Shown here piece after piece: positions 6,795 to 12,202 of a DNA stretch of 13,066 bases (its first letter is position 1; each line of letters opens with the position of its first letter). Source of the stretch: UBA920 sp964424635 (GTDB lineage: Bacteria; Patescibacteriota; Doudnabacteria; UBA920); NCBI GenBank assembly GCA_964424635.1, contig CAYRJC010000027.1, positions 1-13,066 on the forward strand, in the 5' to 3' direction. A program made the translations under genes and the position numbers. The notes below the pieces were generated by a model, which was not told where the DNA came from, did no database searches, and saw only the letters and a list, made by a program, of their open reading frames with translations.

Positions 6795-7210
6795 ATGAAC
6801 AACCTTTTTAACCCTGAACCAGGGACATGGTATGCAAATTTAGTGAAGCCATCATGGACTCCCGAACCATCAACTATTGGCAATATATGGGGGCAGTATT
6901 ATATCCAACAATAATTATCGGCTTTGTCGCTGTAGCGTATAAAGCATATAAGAGACAGTTGCCAAAGCGCATACTTGCAGTTTATATAGTTAATATTATC
7001 GCTAACCTGATTTTTACCCCAATTCAGTTCGGTATGCGAAATTTACCATTGGCTTCATTGGACATCCTGATAGTTCTAGTCACCATTATCATTCTTATTT
7101 ACATGCTCTGGAACCGTGCCAGATGGATTGCCATTATGCTCGTCCCATATTTGATTTGGGTCAGCATCGCTACAGTGCTTCAGTTGTCCATCACGGTTTC
7201 CAATACCTAA
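6795..7210 (+). pseudogene. tspO: TspO/MBR-family membrane protein, frameshifted
   Basis: TspO (tryptophan-rich sensory protein) is a five-helix membrane protein that binds porphyrins and related ligands. The N-terminus, from ATG 6795, reads WYANLVKPSWTPEPSTIGNIWG, the conserved opening of the family. After GNIWG this frame ends within six residues, while the +2 frame continues with AVLYPTIIIG, then NIIANLIFTPIQFGMRN and VPYLIWVSIATVLQLSI, all typical TspO. The break falls at a run of five G (6889-6893); six G would restore one frame giving about 138 residues, a normal family length. It may be a true inactivating mutation, a phase-variable tract or a sequencing error. The only other ATG for the second frame (6827) would lack the conserved N-terminus. 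Family assignment is firm. Confidence 0.85.
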
Positions 7211-7211
7211 G

Positions 7212-7240
7212 TGAAAGAAAATAACCCAACATACGTATTA
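7212..7240 (+). promoter_or_regulatory. ECF-type promoter 1, before the sigma gene
   Basis: TGAAAGAAAAT (7212-7222) acts as a -35 and CGTATTA (7234-7240) as a -10. From GAAAG to CGTA there are exactly 21 bases, as in the two copies at 8527 and 8690. It ends six bases before the sigma-factor ATG, so this is a likely autoregulated promoter. Confidence 0.7.
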
Positions 7241-7245
7241 CATAA

Positions 7246-7848
7246 ATGATAGATGGTCCGTCTCAAACCCAAGATAATCATATTTCTGACGAGCGTCTGG
7301 CGGTTTTGGCTTTGGAGAATCCTGATTACTATGGACAACTGATGCAGCGCTATGAAGCACCGCTTATGCGGTACATCAGAAGGCTAACTAACTTAGTACC
7401 CGAAACCGTCGAAGACATTTTGCAAGAATCATATATTAAAGCGTATCGGAACCTTGCTTCATTCGATAGCTCCCTTAAGTTTTCTTCTTGGATATATCGC
7501 ATTGTGCACAATGAAACCATGAGTTACTTACGAAAAGTGAAAGTCAGACCCCAAGTACTGCTGGGAGATTTAGGAGAGGATGCACTTAATCGCTTGCGTG
7601 CTGAAAGCGTTCTAGAGTCAAGCATTGATCATAAACAGATGGCAGAAATCTTGAATACTGCAATAGCACACCTCAAACCAGATTACCAGCAAGCTTTCAT
7701 TCTCAAGTTCATTGAAGGCAAAGACTATATTGAAATTTCAGATATTCTTCGGAAACCCATGGGTACGATAGCAACACTTATTAATCGTGCAAAAAAGCAA
7801 CTGCGGGATGAATTATCCAAGAAAGGAATTACCTATGGCAACTATTAG
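7246..7848 (+). CDS. ECF-type RNA polymerase sigma factor
   Basis: This directs RNA polymerase to a small set of promoters. Its 200 residues hold only regions 2 and 4, as in extracytoplasmic-function (group 4) sigmas. Region 2 is at about 29-97: YGQLMQRYEAPLMRYIRRLT, then VEDILQESYIKAYRNLASFD and the -10-recognising FSSWIYRIVHNETMSYLRK. Region 4 is at about 134-188, with the helix-turn-helix YIEISDILRKPMGTIATLIN that reads the -35. Start ATG 7246 sits six bases after a promoter matching two others in this window, which supports autoregulation. The downstream membrane gene overlaps it by 14 bases and is a candidate anti-sigma factor. The signal it answers is unknown; the targets suggested here are small peptide genes and perhaps the zinc-ribbon gene. 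Confidence 0.92.
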   Translation: MIDGPSQTQDNHISDERLAVLALENPDYYGQLMQRYEAPLMRYIRRLTNLVPETVEDILQESYIKAYRNLASFDSSLKFSSWIYRIVHNETMSYLRKVKVRPQVLLGDLGEDALNRLRAESVLESSIDHKQMAEILNTAIAHLKPDYQQAFILKFIEGKDYIEISDILRKPMGTIATLINRAKKQLRDELSKKGITYGNY

Positions 7849-8521
7849 CGATAAAGCGCTTGAAGCCATCAAGCAAAAAGAGATACAACCATTACCAAAG
7901 TGGCAATTCACCTTGCGTAATATTGCCATGTGGCTACTTTTTGGGATATCTATTGTTTTCGGCTCAATAGCCATAAGTGAAGACTTATTCCTGTTCTCGC
8001 AAAATGAGCAGAACTTGCAGCAGCGATTCGGCGGTTCCTTTTTGGAATATATACCTCAAAGCATTCCGTATGTATGGTTAGGGCTTACCATAGTGTTTAT
8101 TATCCTCGCATATTATAACTATCGTAACACCAAGCATGGTTATCGATTGGGATTATGGCCACTGCTAATCCTTCTCATTGGCGGTAGCCTGCTAAGCGGC
8201 GAGCTTTTAAATCTTGCAGGCGTGCCAAAAGCAATTGACCAGTGGGCAAGCAAATTGCCTGTCTACGAACAAGCCGTGTTCCATGAGCCCGACATTTGGC
8301 ATAAGCCAAGCGAAGGGTACTTGTCAGGAAGTGTTAAAAGTATCGATAACCAAAAATCACTTACCATTACTGATTCCACCGGCAAGGAATGGATAATATC
8401 GCTTGAAGAAAAATTCGGGTATGACACAAGACTACTTGAGAACGGACAAAAGATTAAGCTAATTGGCTCTAAAACTGGAGACCAATCATTTTCCGCCCGG
8501 CAAGTTTTGGTGGGTCCATAA
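7835..8521 (+). CDS. Three-TM membrane protein, probable anti-sigma factor
   Basis: I chose the ATG at 7835 (228 residues) over an upstream in-frame ATG at 7787: GAAAGGAA lies 7-14 bases before it as a ribosome-binding site, and the product then begins with a sensible MATISDKALEAIKQKE. A short cytoplasmic N-terminus (1-28) is followed by membrane segments at about 29-48, 78-96 and 105-123. The soluble C-terminal domain at about 145-228 is beta-rich and may be an OB-like fold (GYLSGSVKSID, LTITDSTGKEWIISL, GQKIKLIGS). The 14-base overlap with the sigma gene implies co-translation. Membrane anti-sigmas are usually encoded just after their sigma, so that role is likely, though no zinc HxxxCxxC anti-sigma motif is present and the short N-terminus must do the binding. 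Confidence 0.7.
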   Translation: MATISDKALEAIKQKEIQPLPKWQFTLRNIAMWLLFGISIVFGSIAISEDLFLFSQNEQNLQQRFGGSFLEYIPQSIPYVWLGLTIVFIILAYYNYRNTKHGYRLGLWPLLILLIGGSLLSGELLNLAGVPKAIDQWASKLPVYEQAVFHEPDIWHKPSEGYLSGSVKSIDNQKSLTITDSTGKEWIISLEEKFGYDTRLLENGQKIKLIGSKTGDQSFSARQVLVGP

Positions 8522-8525
8522 ACTT

Positions 8526-8557
8526 TGAAAGAAAAATCAATCATGCGCGTAGTATTA
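8526..8557 (+). promoter_or_regulatory. ECF-type promoter 2
   Basis: TTTGAAAGAAAAATC gives the -35 and CGTAGTATTA (8548-8557) the -10, with the same 21-base GAAAG-to-CGTA spacing as promoter 1. It starts just after the membrane-protein stop. The only visible target is a short frame at 8586, or a noncoding transcript up to promoter 3. Confidence 0.65.
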
Positions 8558-8585
8558 AGTGAAGATCATTAACCACTCAAGTCCT

Positions 8586-8675
8586 ATGCGCATTTTATAT
8601 ACCCCATCACATAATAAGCTCATTCAAATTAAGCAAAAGTTGTTCAACCCGAAATACAAGTGTTTACCTCCGTAA
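8586..8675 (+). CDS. Possible 29-residue small protein downstream of ECF promoter 2
   Basis: A short frame starting about 29 bases after the promoter -10 encodes a basic peptide, MRILYTPSHNKLIQIKQKLF onward, ending KCLPP. There is no clear ribosome-binding site and no known family. Its support is only its position. It could equally be noncoding RNA; 8522-8748 otherwise holds two promoters and no larger gene. Confidence 0.25.
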   Translation: MRILYTPSHNKLIQIKQKLFNPKYKCLPP

Positions 8676-8687
8676 ATAGTTAAACCA

Positions 8688-8717
8688 TTGAAAGAAAAAT
8701 CCAAACAGTGCGTATTA
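8688..8717 (+). promoter_or_regulatory. ECF-type promoter 3, before the 34-residue peptide gene
   Basis: TTGAAAGAAAAATCC (-35) and CGTATTA (8711-8717, -10) are spaced as in promoters 1 and 2, and the first 14 bases match promoter 2 exactly. It ends 31 bases before the peptide ATG. Confidence 0.68.
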
Positions 8718-8748
8718 CTATATGAAAGACAATTAATTATACAAAACC

Positions 8749-8853
8749 ATGAACACATTCAACGATTTCATCACCGAAGTGGGAAACTTCATCACCACTA
8801 CAATGGAAAAAGTCCAGACGGTAATTGATTCCATTCCAGCCCAGCTCTTGTAG
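8749..8853 (+). CDS. 34-residue amphipathic peptide
   Basis: The frame begins MNTFNDFITEVGNFITTTME and ends DSIPAQLL. Hydrophobic residues recur every three to four positions (F4, F7/I8, V11, F14/I15, M19, V22, V25/I26, I29), the pattern of one amphipathic helix, with acidic and polar residues on the other face and a net negative charge. There is no cysteine and no signal peptide. It lies directly after ECF promoter 3 and 30 bases before the zinc-ribbon gene. The pattern resembles membrane-active peptides such as phenol-soluble modulins, or small stress peptides, but this is a likeness only. The promoter and heptad pattern together make a real gene likely. Confidence 0.5.
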   Translation: MNTFNDFITEVGNFITTTMEKVQTVIDSIPAQLL

Positions 8854-8883
8854 CGAGCAAAATACTATTAAACAAATAAATTT

Positions 8884-9186
8884 ATGAATTGTCCCAATGA
8901 TAACACTGTCCTGTCACTCTCTGAACGCCAAGGCGTGGAAATAGATTACTGCCCGCAGTGCCGCGGCGTGTGGCTTGACCGAGGAGAACTAGACAAGCTG
9001 ATTGAGAAAGCTAGTCAAGATATCCCTCAACAACAGAATACAGGCCATCAACCCCGGGCTCATCATGACACTAACCGCTCCCATGACCGCCATCAAGACC
9101 ACGACCGTGACTATGACGACGACTACCGTAGCGGTCATCATGGCAAGCGTAAAAAGTCCATGCTTGGGGATATATTCGATTTTTAA
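8884..9186 (+). CDS. Zinc-ribbon (zf-TFIIB type) protein with His/Asp-rich tail
   Basis: The N-terminal ~45 residues form a TFIIB-like zinc ribbon: MNCPNDNTVLSL, then IDYCPQCRGVWLDRGELDKL. C3, C23 and C26 are present; the fourth ligand position is Asp (D6), a variant common in this family of short bacterial proteins. The tail, about 46-100, is low-complexity and rich in His, Asp, Arg and Gln (HHDTNRSHDRHQDHDRDYDD) and ends with a basic patch and a hydrophobic end (MLGDIFDF). The tail could bind metal ions. A TACTAT box at 8863-8868 could serve as its own -10; otherwise it is read from ECF promoter 3. Such proteins are widespread and uncharacterised; a nucleic-acid-binding or metal-related role is inferred. 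Confidence 0.8.
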   Translation: MNCPNDNTVLSLSERQGVEIDYCPQCRGVWLDRGELDKLIEKASQDIPQQQNTGHQPRAHHDTNRSHDRHQDHDRDYDDDYRSGHHGKRKKSMLGDIFDF

Positions 9187-9228
9187 TCATCAGTCTTTAT
9201 CTTAACTATTAAGCTCCCCAATACAGCC

Positions 9229-9339
9229 ATGGCTATAAGACATTTTCGAAAAATCATTTGGGCAGTGGTATTTAAGTTCGCCCTTAGAAGAGTGATCCGT
9301 TTTCTGGCAAAGAGATGGCGTGTTAAACTCAAATCATGA
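9229..9339 (+). CDS. 36-residue highly basic peptide
   Basis: The frame from ATG 9229 encodes MAIRHFRKIIWAVVFKFALR then RVIRFLAKRW and a basic end. About a third of the residues are Arg or Lys, mixed with Ile, Val, Phe and Trp, giving a strongly cationic amphipathic helix. Its stop overlaps the next gene's start in ATGA (9336-9339), the classical sign of coupled translation, which supports a real gene. It could anchor to membrane or nucleic acid. No known family is recognised, and no promoter stands out in 9187-9228. Confidence 0.55.
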   Translation: MAIRHFRKIIWAVVFKFALRRVIRFLAKRWRVKLKS

Positions 9340-9731
9340 AAACCATTGCTCAAAAATTGCTTATAAAGCCAGGCAGTAAGATATGTGTATACAACATTCC
9401 TTCCTCAGTCGACACGGACAACTGGGGTATGGAAGAAACGCTTCAAGTCAGAAAGAATGCAGATATTGTCATTGCTTTTGCCAATAATAAAACCGAGCTT
9501 GATAGCTACACAAAAAAGGCTATCAGTTCGGTAAAATCGGGCGGCATTGTCTGGATCTGCTATCCAAAAGGATCTTCGAAAGTAAAAACTGATATCAATC
9601 GAGATACAGGCTGGGAAGTTATGCAAAAATTCGATTGGCATGGTGTTGCCCAAGCATCTATTGATGATACATGGTCAGCTTTAAGATTCAGGCCCCGCAG
9701 CGAAATCAAGCAAATGACACGGAAGTTTTAA
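9336..9731 (+). CDS. DUF3052-like protein
   Basis: This soluble protein of 131 residues matches the layout of the DUF3052 family as I know it: an N-terminal beta-alpha fold (LLIKPGSKICVYNIPSS), a middle GGIVWICYPKGSSK and the conserved end GVAQASIDDTWSALRFRPRSEIK. Length is normal for the family and no domain is missing. The function of the family is unknown; the alternating strands and helices suggest a Rossmann-like fold. It is translated by ATGA overlap after the basic peptide and six bases before the next membrane protein, so the three probably form one operon. Family match is from memory of motifs, not a search. Confidence 0.75.
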   Translation: MKTIAQKLLIKPGSKICVYNIPSSVDTDNWGMEETLQVRKNADIVIAFANNKTELDSYTKKAISSVKSGGIVWICYPKGSSKVKTDINRDTGWEVMQKFDWHGVAQASIDDTWSALRFRPRSEIKQMTRKF

Positions 9732-9737
9732 AAGTTT

Positions 9738-10574
9738 ATGAATATATTTAGTTTGTTGTATGCAAAAATAGATGACGAATCATTCCGGGATCGAATCGAA
9801 CGAGCAGTAGTATATACTGCTTTGTTTTTATTCGGAGCGCAGCTTCTGCTCATCTATGGAAGCAAGGTTTTGCCATTCAATTTTTTAGAGCAGTTTTCAG
9901 GCTTGAGCCCATTTTCCGCTATACAAACCGCGTTCAACCTCATATTGTTGTTTGAAATATTTCTGCTTGTGTTATACCTGGCAAAACCTGCAATCGTTTC
10001 GGTCAAGCAACAATTCCAAATCGTATCAATTATAATAGTGGCTAATATTTTTAAAACCTTTTCGCTTCTACAAAGTGCAAGTGAGGACAGATTTTTTGAA
10101 TTACTAACCATAGTCGCTTACCAGTCAGGCATTGCCTTAGGATTATTCTTTCTAATGATGGTTTTCAAGAGGCAGTCAGAAATGCGAGACGATGAAACTG
10201 AAAATCGCTTGATTCCAACCAAGCAGGCTATTTCTATTATTTTACTAGTCGCGCTATTAGCGTACCTCGTTATATATCTGTTGAGCGGTGATGCAAGTCT
10301 GGCTTCCGGCATCATATCAACCGAATTTTACAAACACATTTTTACGGCCATTATTTATGTAGACGTAGTGTTATTGCTGTTGTCATTTTTGCATACTAAT
10401 AACTACGCTGTTATTTTGCGCAACTCACTATTTATTGTAGCCGTAGTGTTGGTGCGATTCGCATTTCCGCTAACCGAAGTATGGCAACTGATAACCGCCC
10501 TTGGGGCAACACTGCTTGTTATGGGAACTTTGGCAATATTTAGCATGGAAAGCAATAATAGAAAATTGGCATGA
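9738..10574 (+). CDS. Polytopic membrane protein (about eight TM segments)
   Basis: Its 278 residues show hydrophobic segments at about 24-42, 62-82, 92-110, 122-142, 166-184, 203-218, 225-242 and 248-268, with a charged loop RQSEMRDDETENRLIPTK at about 145-161. A short N-terminal cytoplasmic helix comes first; there is no signal peptide. No catalytic motif or transporter signature was recognised. It starts six bases after the DUF3052-like gene and ends 51 bases before the DsbB-like gene, which has its own promoter. It is an inner-membrane protein of unknown function. Confidence 0.8.
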   Translation: MNIFSLLYAKIDDESFRDRIERAVVYTALFLFGAQLLLIYGSKVLPFNFLEQFSGLSPFSAIQTAFNLILLFEIFLLVLYLAKPAIVSVKQQFQIVSIIIVANIFKTFSLLQSASEDRFFELLTIVAYQSGIALGLFFLMMVFKRQSEMRDDETENRLIPTKQAISIILLVALLAYLVIYLLSGDASLASGIISTEFYKHIFTAIIYVDVVLLLLSFLHTNNYAVILRNSLFIVAVVLVRFAFPLTEVWQLITALGATLLVMGTLAIFSMESNNRKLA

Positions 10575-10610
10575 AGCAAAGGCAGTCAAAGTGTATAAGC
10601 AGCCACGTTT

Positions 10611-10619
10611 TGGTATAAT
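10611..10619 (+). promoter_or_regulatory. Extended -10 promoter (TGGTATAAT), dsbB-like gene
   Basis: The box ends six bases before ATG 10626, so the mRNA should start at the ATG itself (leaderless). The surrounding TTTTGGTATAATTAC closely matches the promoters at 5496 and 12173, suggesting this is the usual strong promoter form of the organism. Confidence 0.7.
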
Positions 10620-10625
10620 TACTGC

Positions 10626-11063
10626 ATGAGCTTTTTACGTCGAAACGCTTTGTATATTGCCTGGAAAATCGCATTGTTAGGGATGCTTGGCAGCTTGTAT
10701 TTTCAATACATCCTGCACTTTGCACCCTGCGTATTGTGCTGGTACCAGCGCATAGCAATGTATCCGTTAGTTATCATTTTAGGAGTAGGAATTTTGAAAA
10801 AGGATAACAGCTTTTTGTGGTCTGCAATGCCACTGGGGATAATCGGCCTGTTAACGGCTATCTACCAAAATCTACTCTATTACAATATCATTCCTGAATC
10901 AGCGGCACCGTGCACGTTTGGTGTGTCTTGCACCACCCGGTATATTAACTGGCTTGGATTCCTAGACGTGCCGCAGCTATCTTTACTTGCGTTTGCTGCG
11001 ATTATAGTATTGCTCATACTGCACAGGTCATTTGTAAATAAAAATTTTTCCAGTAATCCCTAA
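10626..11063 (+). CDS. dsbB: Disulfide bond formation protein, DsbB/BdbC type
   Basis: DsbB-type proteins in the membrane re-oxidise a DsbA-like thiol oxidase and pass electrons to quinone. The 145-residue product has four membrane segments (about 8-30, 41-57, 64-86, 112-133) and both cysteine pairs: CVLC at C35/C38, followed by the conserved WYQR, and a second pair at C96 and C102 (CTFGVSC). The short inter-cysteine loop and length match BdbC-like members of the family. No DsbA gene is nearby in the window. It is read from its own leaderless promoter and is followed after five bases by another membrane-protein gene. All key residues are intact. Confidence 0.9.
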   Translation: MSFLRRNALYIAWKIALLGMLGSLYFQYILHFAPCVLCWYQRIAMYPLVIILGVGILKKDNSFLWSAMPLGIIGLLTAIYQNLLYYNIIPESAAPCTFGVSCTTRYINWLGFLDVPQLSLLAFAAIIVLLILHRSFVNKNFSSNP

Positions 11064-11068
11064 TCGCT

Positions 11069-11629
11069 ATGGATTGGCATCTAGTTGCATTAATAATACA
11101 TCTCATAGGTTTCGCACTCGGCCTTGGCGGGGCGACACTGAGTGATATATTATTCTTCAAGTCGATTCGCGCTGGCAAATTGAGCGGAAGTGAACTTGCC
11201 ATTTTAACCACACTTTCGCGTGTCATCTGGATCGGGCTAGGTTTACTCATCGTCTCAGGCTTGAGCATTTTTGCCATCATATATGCTGAGCGTGACTCAC
11301 TGCCCATGCTGGCATCGCCTCGCTGGCAGGCCAAGTTAACCTTAGTCGCTATCGTTTTATTGAACGGGTTCATATTTAAATATTACATATTCCCATTCTT
11401 GCGCCTGAACGCAGGCCAACCAGTTTCCTTGCAAACACTCGGATCCAAGCTTTGGAGACTAGCTATTACCGGTGCTATTTCAATCGTATCGTGGTACAGT
11501 ATACTGATTATCAGTACCTTGCCAAGAGAGTTTCAGCCACCGTACTGGAACTTTATGGCAGTGTGGATTGTCTTAGTTGTTCTAGGATCAATAGCTAGTC
11601 GGTATCTGCTCAAAAGAGTAATGAAATGA
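11069..11629 (+). CDS. Membrane protein (about five TM segments), operon partner of dsbB-like gene
   Basis: The 186-residue product has hydrophobic segments at about 4-23, 46-72, 88-105, 125-146 and 157-176. It starts WHLVALIIHLIGFALGLGG, with a histidine in the first membrane segment, and a second conserved-looking stretch, ASPRWQAKLTLV, lies before segment three. The first helix recalls DUF2269/CopD-like integral membrane proteins, in which such histidines can bind haem or metal, but the match is weak. It begins five bases after the dsbB-like gene and probably shares its promoter. The gene is real; its function is unknown. Confidence 0.75.
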   Translation: MDWHLVALIIHLIGFALGLGGATLSDILFFKSIRAGKLSGSELAILTTLSRVIWIGLGLLIVSGLSIFAIIYAERDSLPMLASPRWQAKLTLVAIVLLNGFIFKYYIFPFLRLNAGQPVSLQTLGSKLWRLAITGAISIVSWYSILIISTLPREFQPPYWNFMAVWIVLVVLGSIASRYLLKRVMK

Positions 11630-11663
11630 TAACTTAACCGTGAATAATAATTAATAGGGGCTG

Positions 11664-11951
11664 ATGATCACAGAACAAATTAATGAGCGTAAAGCGGAAA
11701 TTGAACAAGAATTAGTTGAGCTGTTAGACCAAGCTAATAACGGTTTTACGTTAGATGATATCAAGAAGATTATTTATGATGAAGAAGATCAAGACGATCT
11801 GATGAAAATTGTTTCAATGTTTGATACTGGTCAGGGTGCAATAGAATTAGAAAACGTTCTAGAACTGGCCAGTGATGCCTGGAATTATTTTCCTCATAAA
11901 GTGTTAAACGGTTTATCTCCGGCAGAGATTTCCTTGCATAATCAAAAGTAG
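11664..11951 (+). CDS. Small acidic protein (95 residues)
   Basis: A soluble, strongly acidic, helical protein (ITEQINERKAEIEQELVELL, then YDEEDQDDLMKIVSMFDTG). It ends with DAWNYFPHKVLNGLSPAEIS; the FPHK.LNGLSPAE ending occurs at the tail of several unrelated bacterial and plasmid proteins, where it looks like a small standalone motif. AGGGG five to nine bases before the ATG may serve as ribosome-binding site, and an A+T-rich box near 11646-11656 may serve as promoter. It is not tied to either neighbour: the membrane protein ends 34 bases before it and cassette B follows directly after. Function unknown. Confidence 0.65.
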   Translation: MITEQINERKAEIEQELVELLDQANNGFTLDDIKKIIYDEEDQDDLMKIVSMFDTGQGAIELENVLELASDAWNYFPHKVLNGLSPAEISLHNQK

Positions 11952-11965
11952 TAGGATACCAGTTT

Positions 11966-12008
11966 TGAGACAGTCTCACACCTTTTATAGCGTCTCATTT
12001 GTCTCATT
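11966..12008. repeat. TGAGAC/GTCTCA repeats, cassette B
   Basis: A palindrome TGAGACAGTCTCA (11966-11978) is followed by GTCTCATTTGTCTCATT (11992-12008), the latter identical to 5304-5320 in cassette A. The inverted copy begins 26 bases before the double copy here and 28 in A, so order and spacing are kept. These are likely binding sites for a regulator. Confidence 0.62.
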
Positions 12009-12034
12009 ATGGCCTGTCCGAGGAGGGTCAGAAC

Positions 12035-12043
12035 TGATATAAT
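12035..12043 (+). promoter_or_regulatory. Extended -10 (TGATATAAT) for RNA B
   Basis: TGATATAAT, 27 bases after the GTCTCA repeats, sets a start near 12050, exactly where a long stem begins. No good -35 is visible. Confidence 0.6.
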
Positions 12044-12049
12044 ATTTTC

Positions 12050-12173
12050 GGCTGGGGAAGCCTATGGATATTGTAGTTTAGGTTTTCCGAGACCGAGGAG
12101 GCCAGCCACCAAACTAAAGTATCCGGATGACCTAAGTGGGTCAAAATGAAGATCGCCGCAAAGGCGGTTTTTT
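12050..12173 (+). ncRNA. Putative structured small RNA or leader B, upstream of the GIY-YIG/helicase gene
   Basis: From an extended -10 to a T-run, about 124 nt. The 5' domain closes with GGCTGG/CCAGCC (12050-12055 with 12102-12107) and contains an inner arm: GGAA/TTCC (12056-12059 with 12085-12088) and CCTA/TAGG (12061-12064 with 12079-12082). Then come CAAACTAAAGTATC (12110-12123) and the hairpin TGACC/GGTCA with loop TAAGTG (12128-12143), both shared with RNA A, and the terminator. The 5' domain differs from A. CCAGCC followed by ACCA recalls a tRNA acceptor end, but no tRNA fold fits. It is either an independent RNA or an attenuating leader. No known family is recognised. Confidence 0.52.
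12154..12173 (+). terminator. Rho-independent terminator of RNA B
   Basis: CGCC/GGCG stem (12154-12157 with 12163-12166), loop GCAAA, then G and six T. Compared with A, only loop bases differ, which argues that the hairpin is selected. Confidence 0.68.
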
Positions 12174-12181
12174 GGTATAAT
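12173..12181 (+). promoter_or_regulatory. Extended -10 promoter (TGGTATAAT), GIY-YIG/helicase gene
   Basis: As in cassette A, the box begins at the last T of the terminator. The start near 12188 gives a leader of about 15 bases, with no Shine-Dalgarno site. Confidence 0.65.
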
Positions 12182-12202
12182 TACGCCATAACATATTTGC
12201 CA

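Noticed and set aside
6827..7210. A separate 127-residue membrane protein starting at ATG 6827
   Set aside because: Its first residues are out-of-frame TspO N-terminus; the true family start is at 6795 with a frameshift at 6889-6893.
7787..7834. An earlier start for the three-TM protein
   Set aside because: It would overlap the sigma gene much further and lacks a ribosome-binding site, while ATG 7835 has GAAAGGAA just upstream.
8263..8544. A 93-residue leftward frame over the three-TM gene
   Set aside because: It is antisense to a well-supported gene and has no family features.
5225..12008. A composite transposon or integrated element bounded by the two cassettes
   Set aside because: The copies are direct and only patchily identical, the genes between are ordinary envelope and regulatory genes, and no transposase, integrase or target duplication was seen.
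12050..12112. A tRNA gene suggested by GGCTGG...CCAGCC followed by ACCA
   Set aside because: Only about 62 bases are available, no anticodon arm or standard T-loop can be drawn, and the homologous cassette A lacks the acceptor-like stem.
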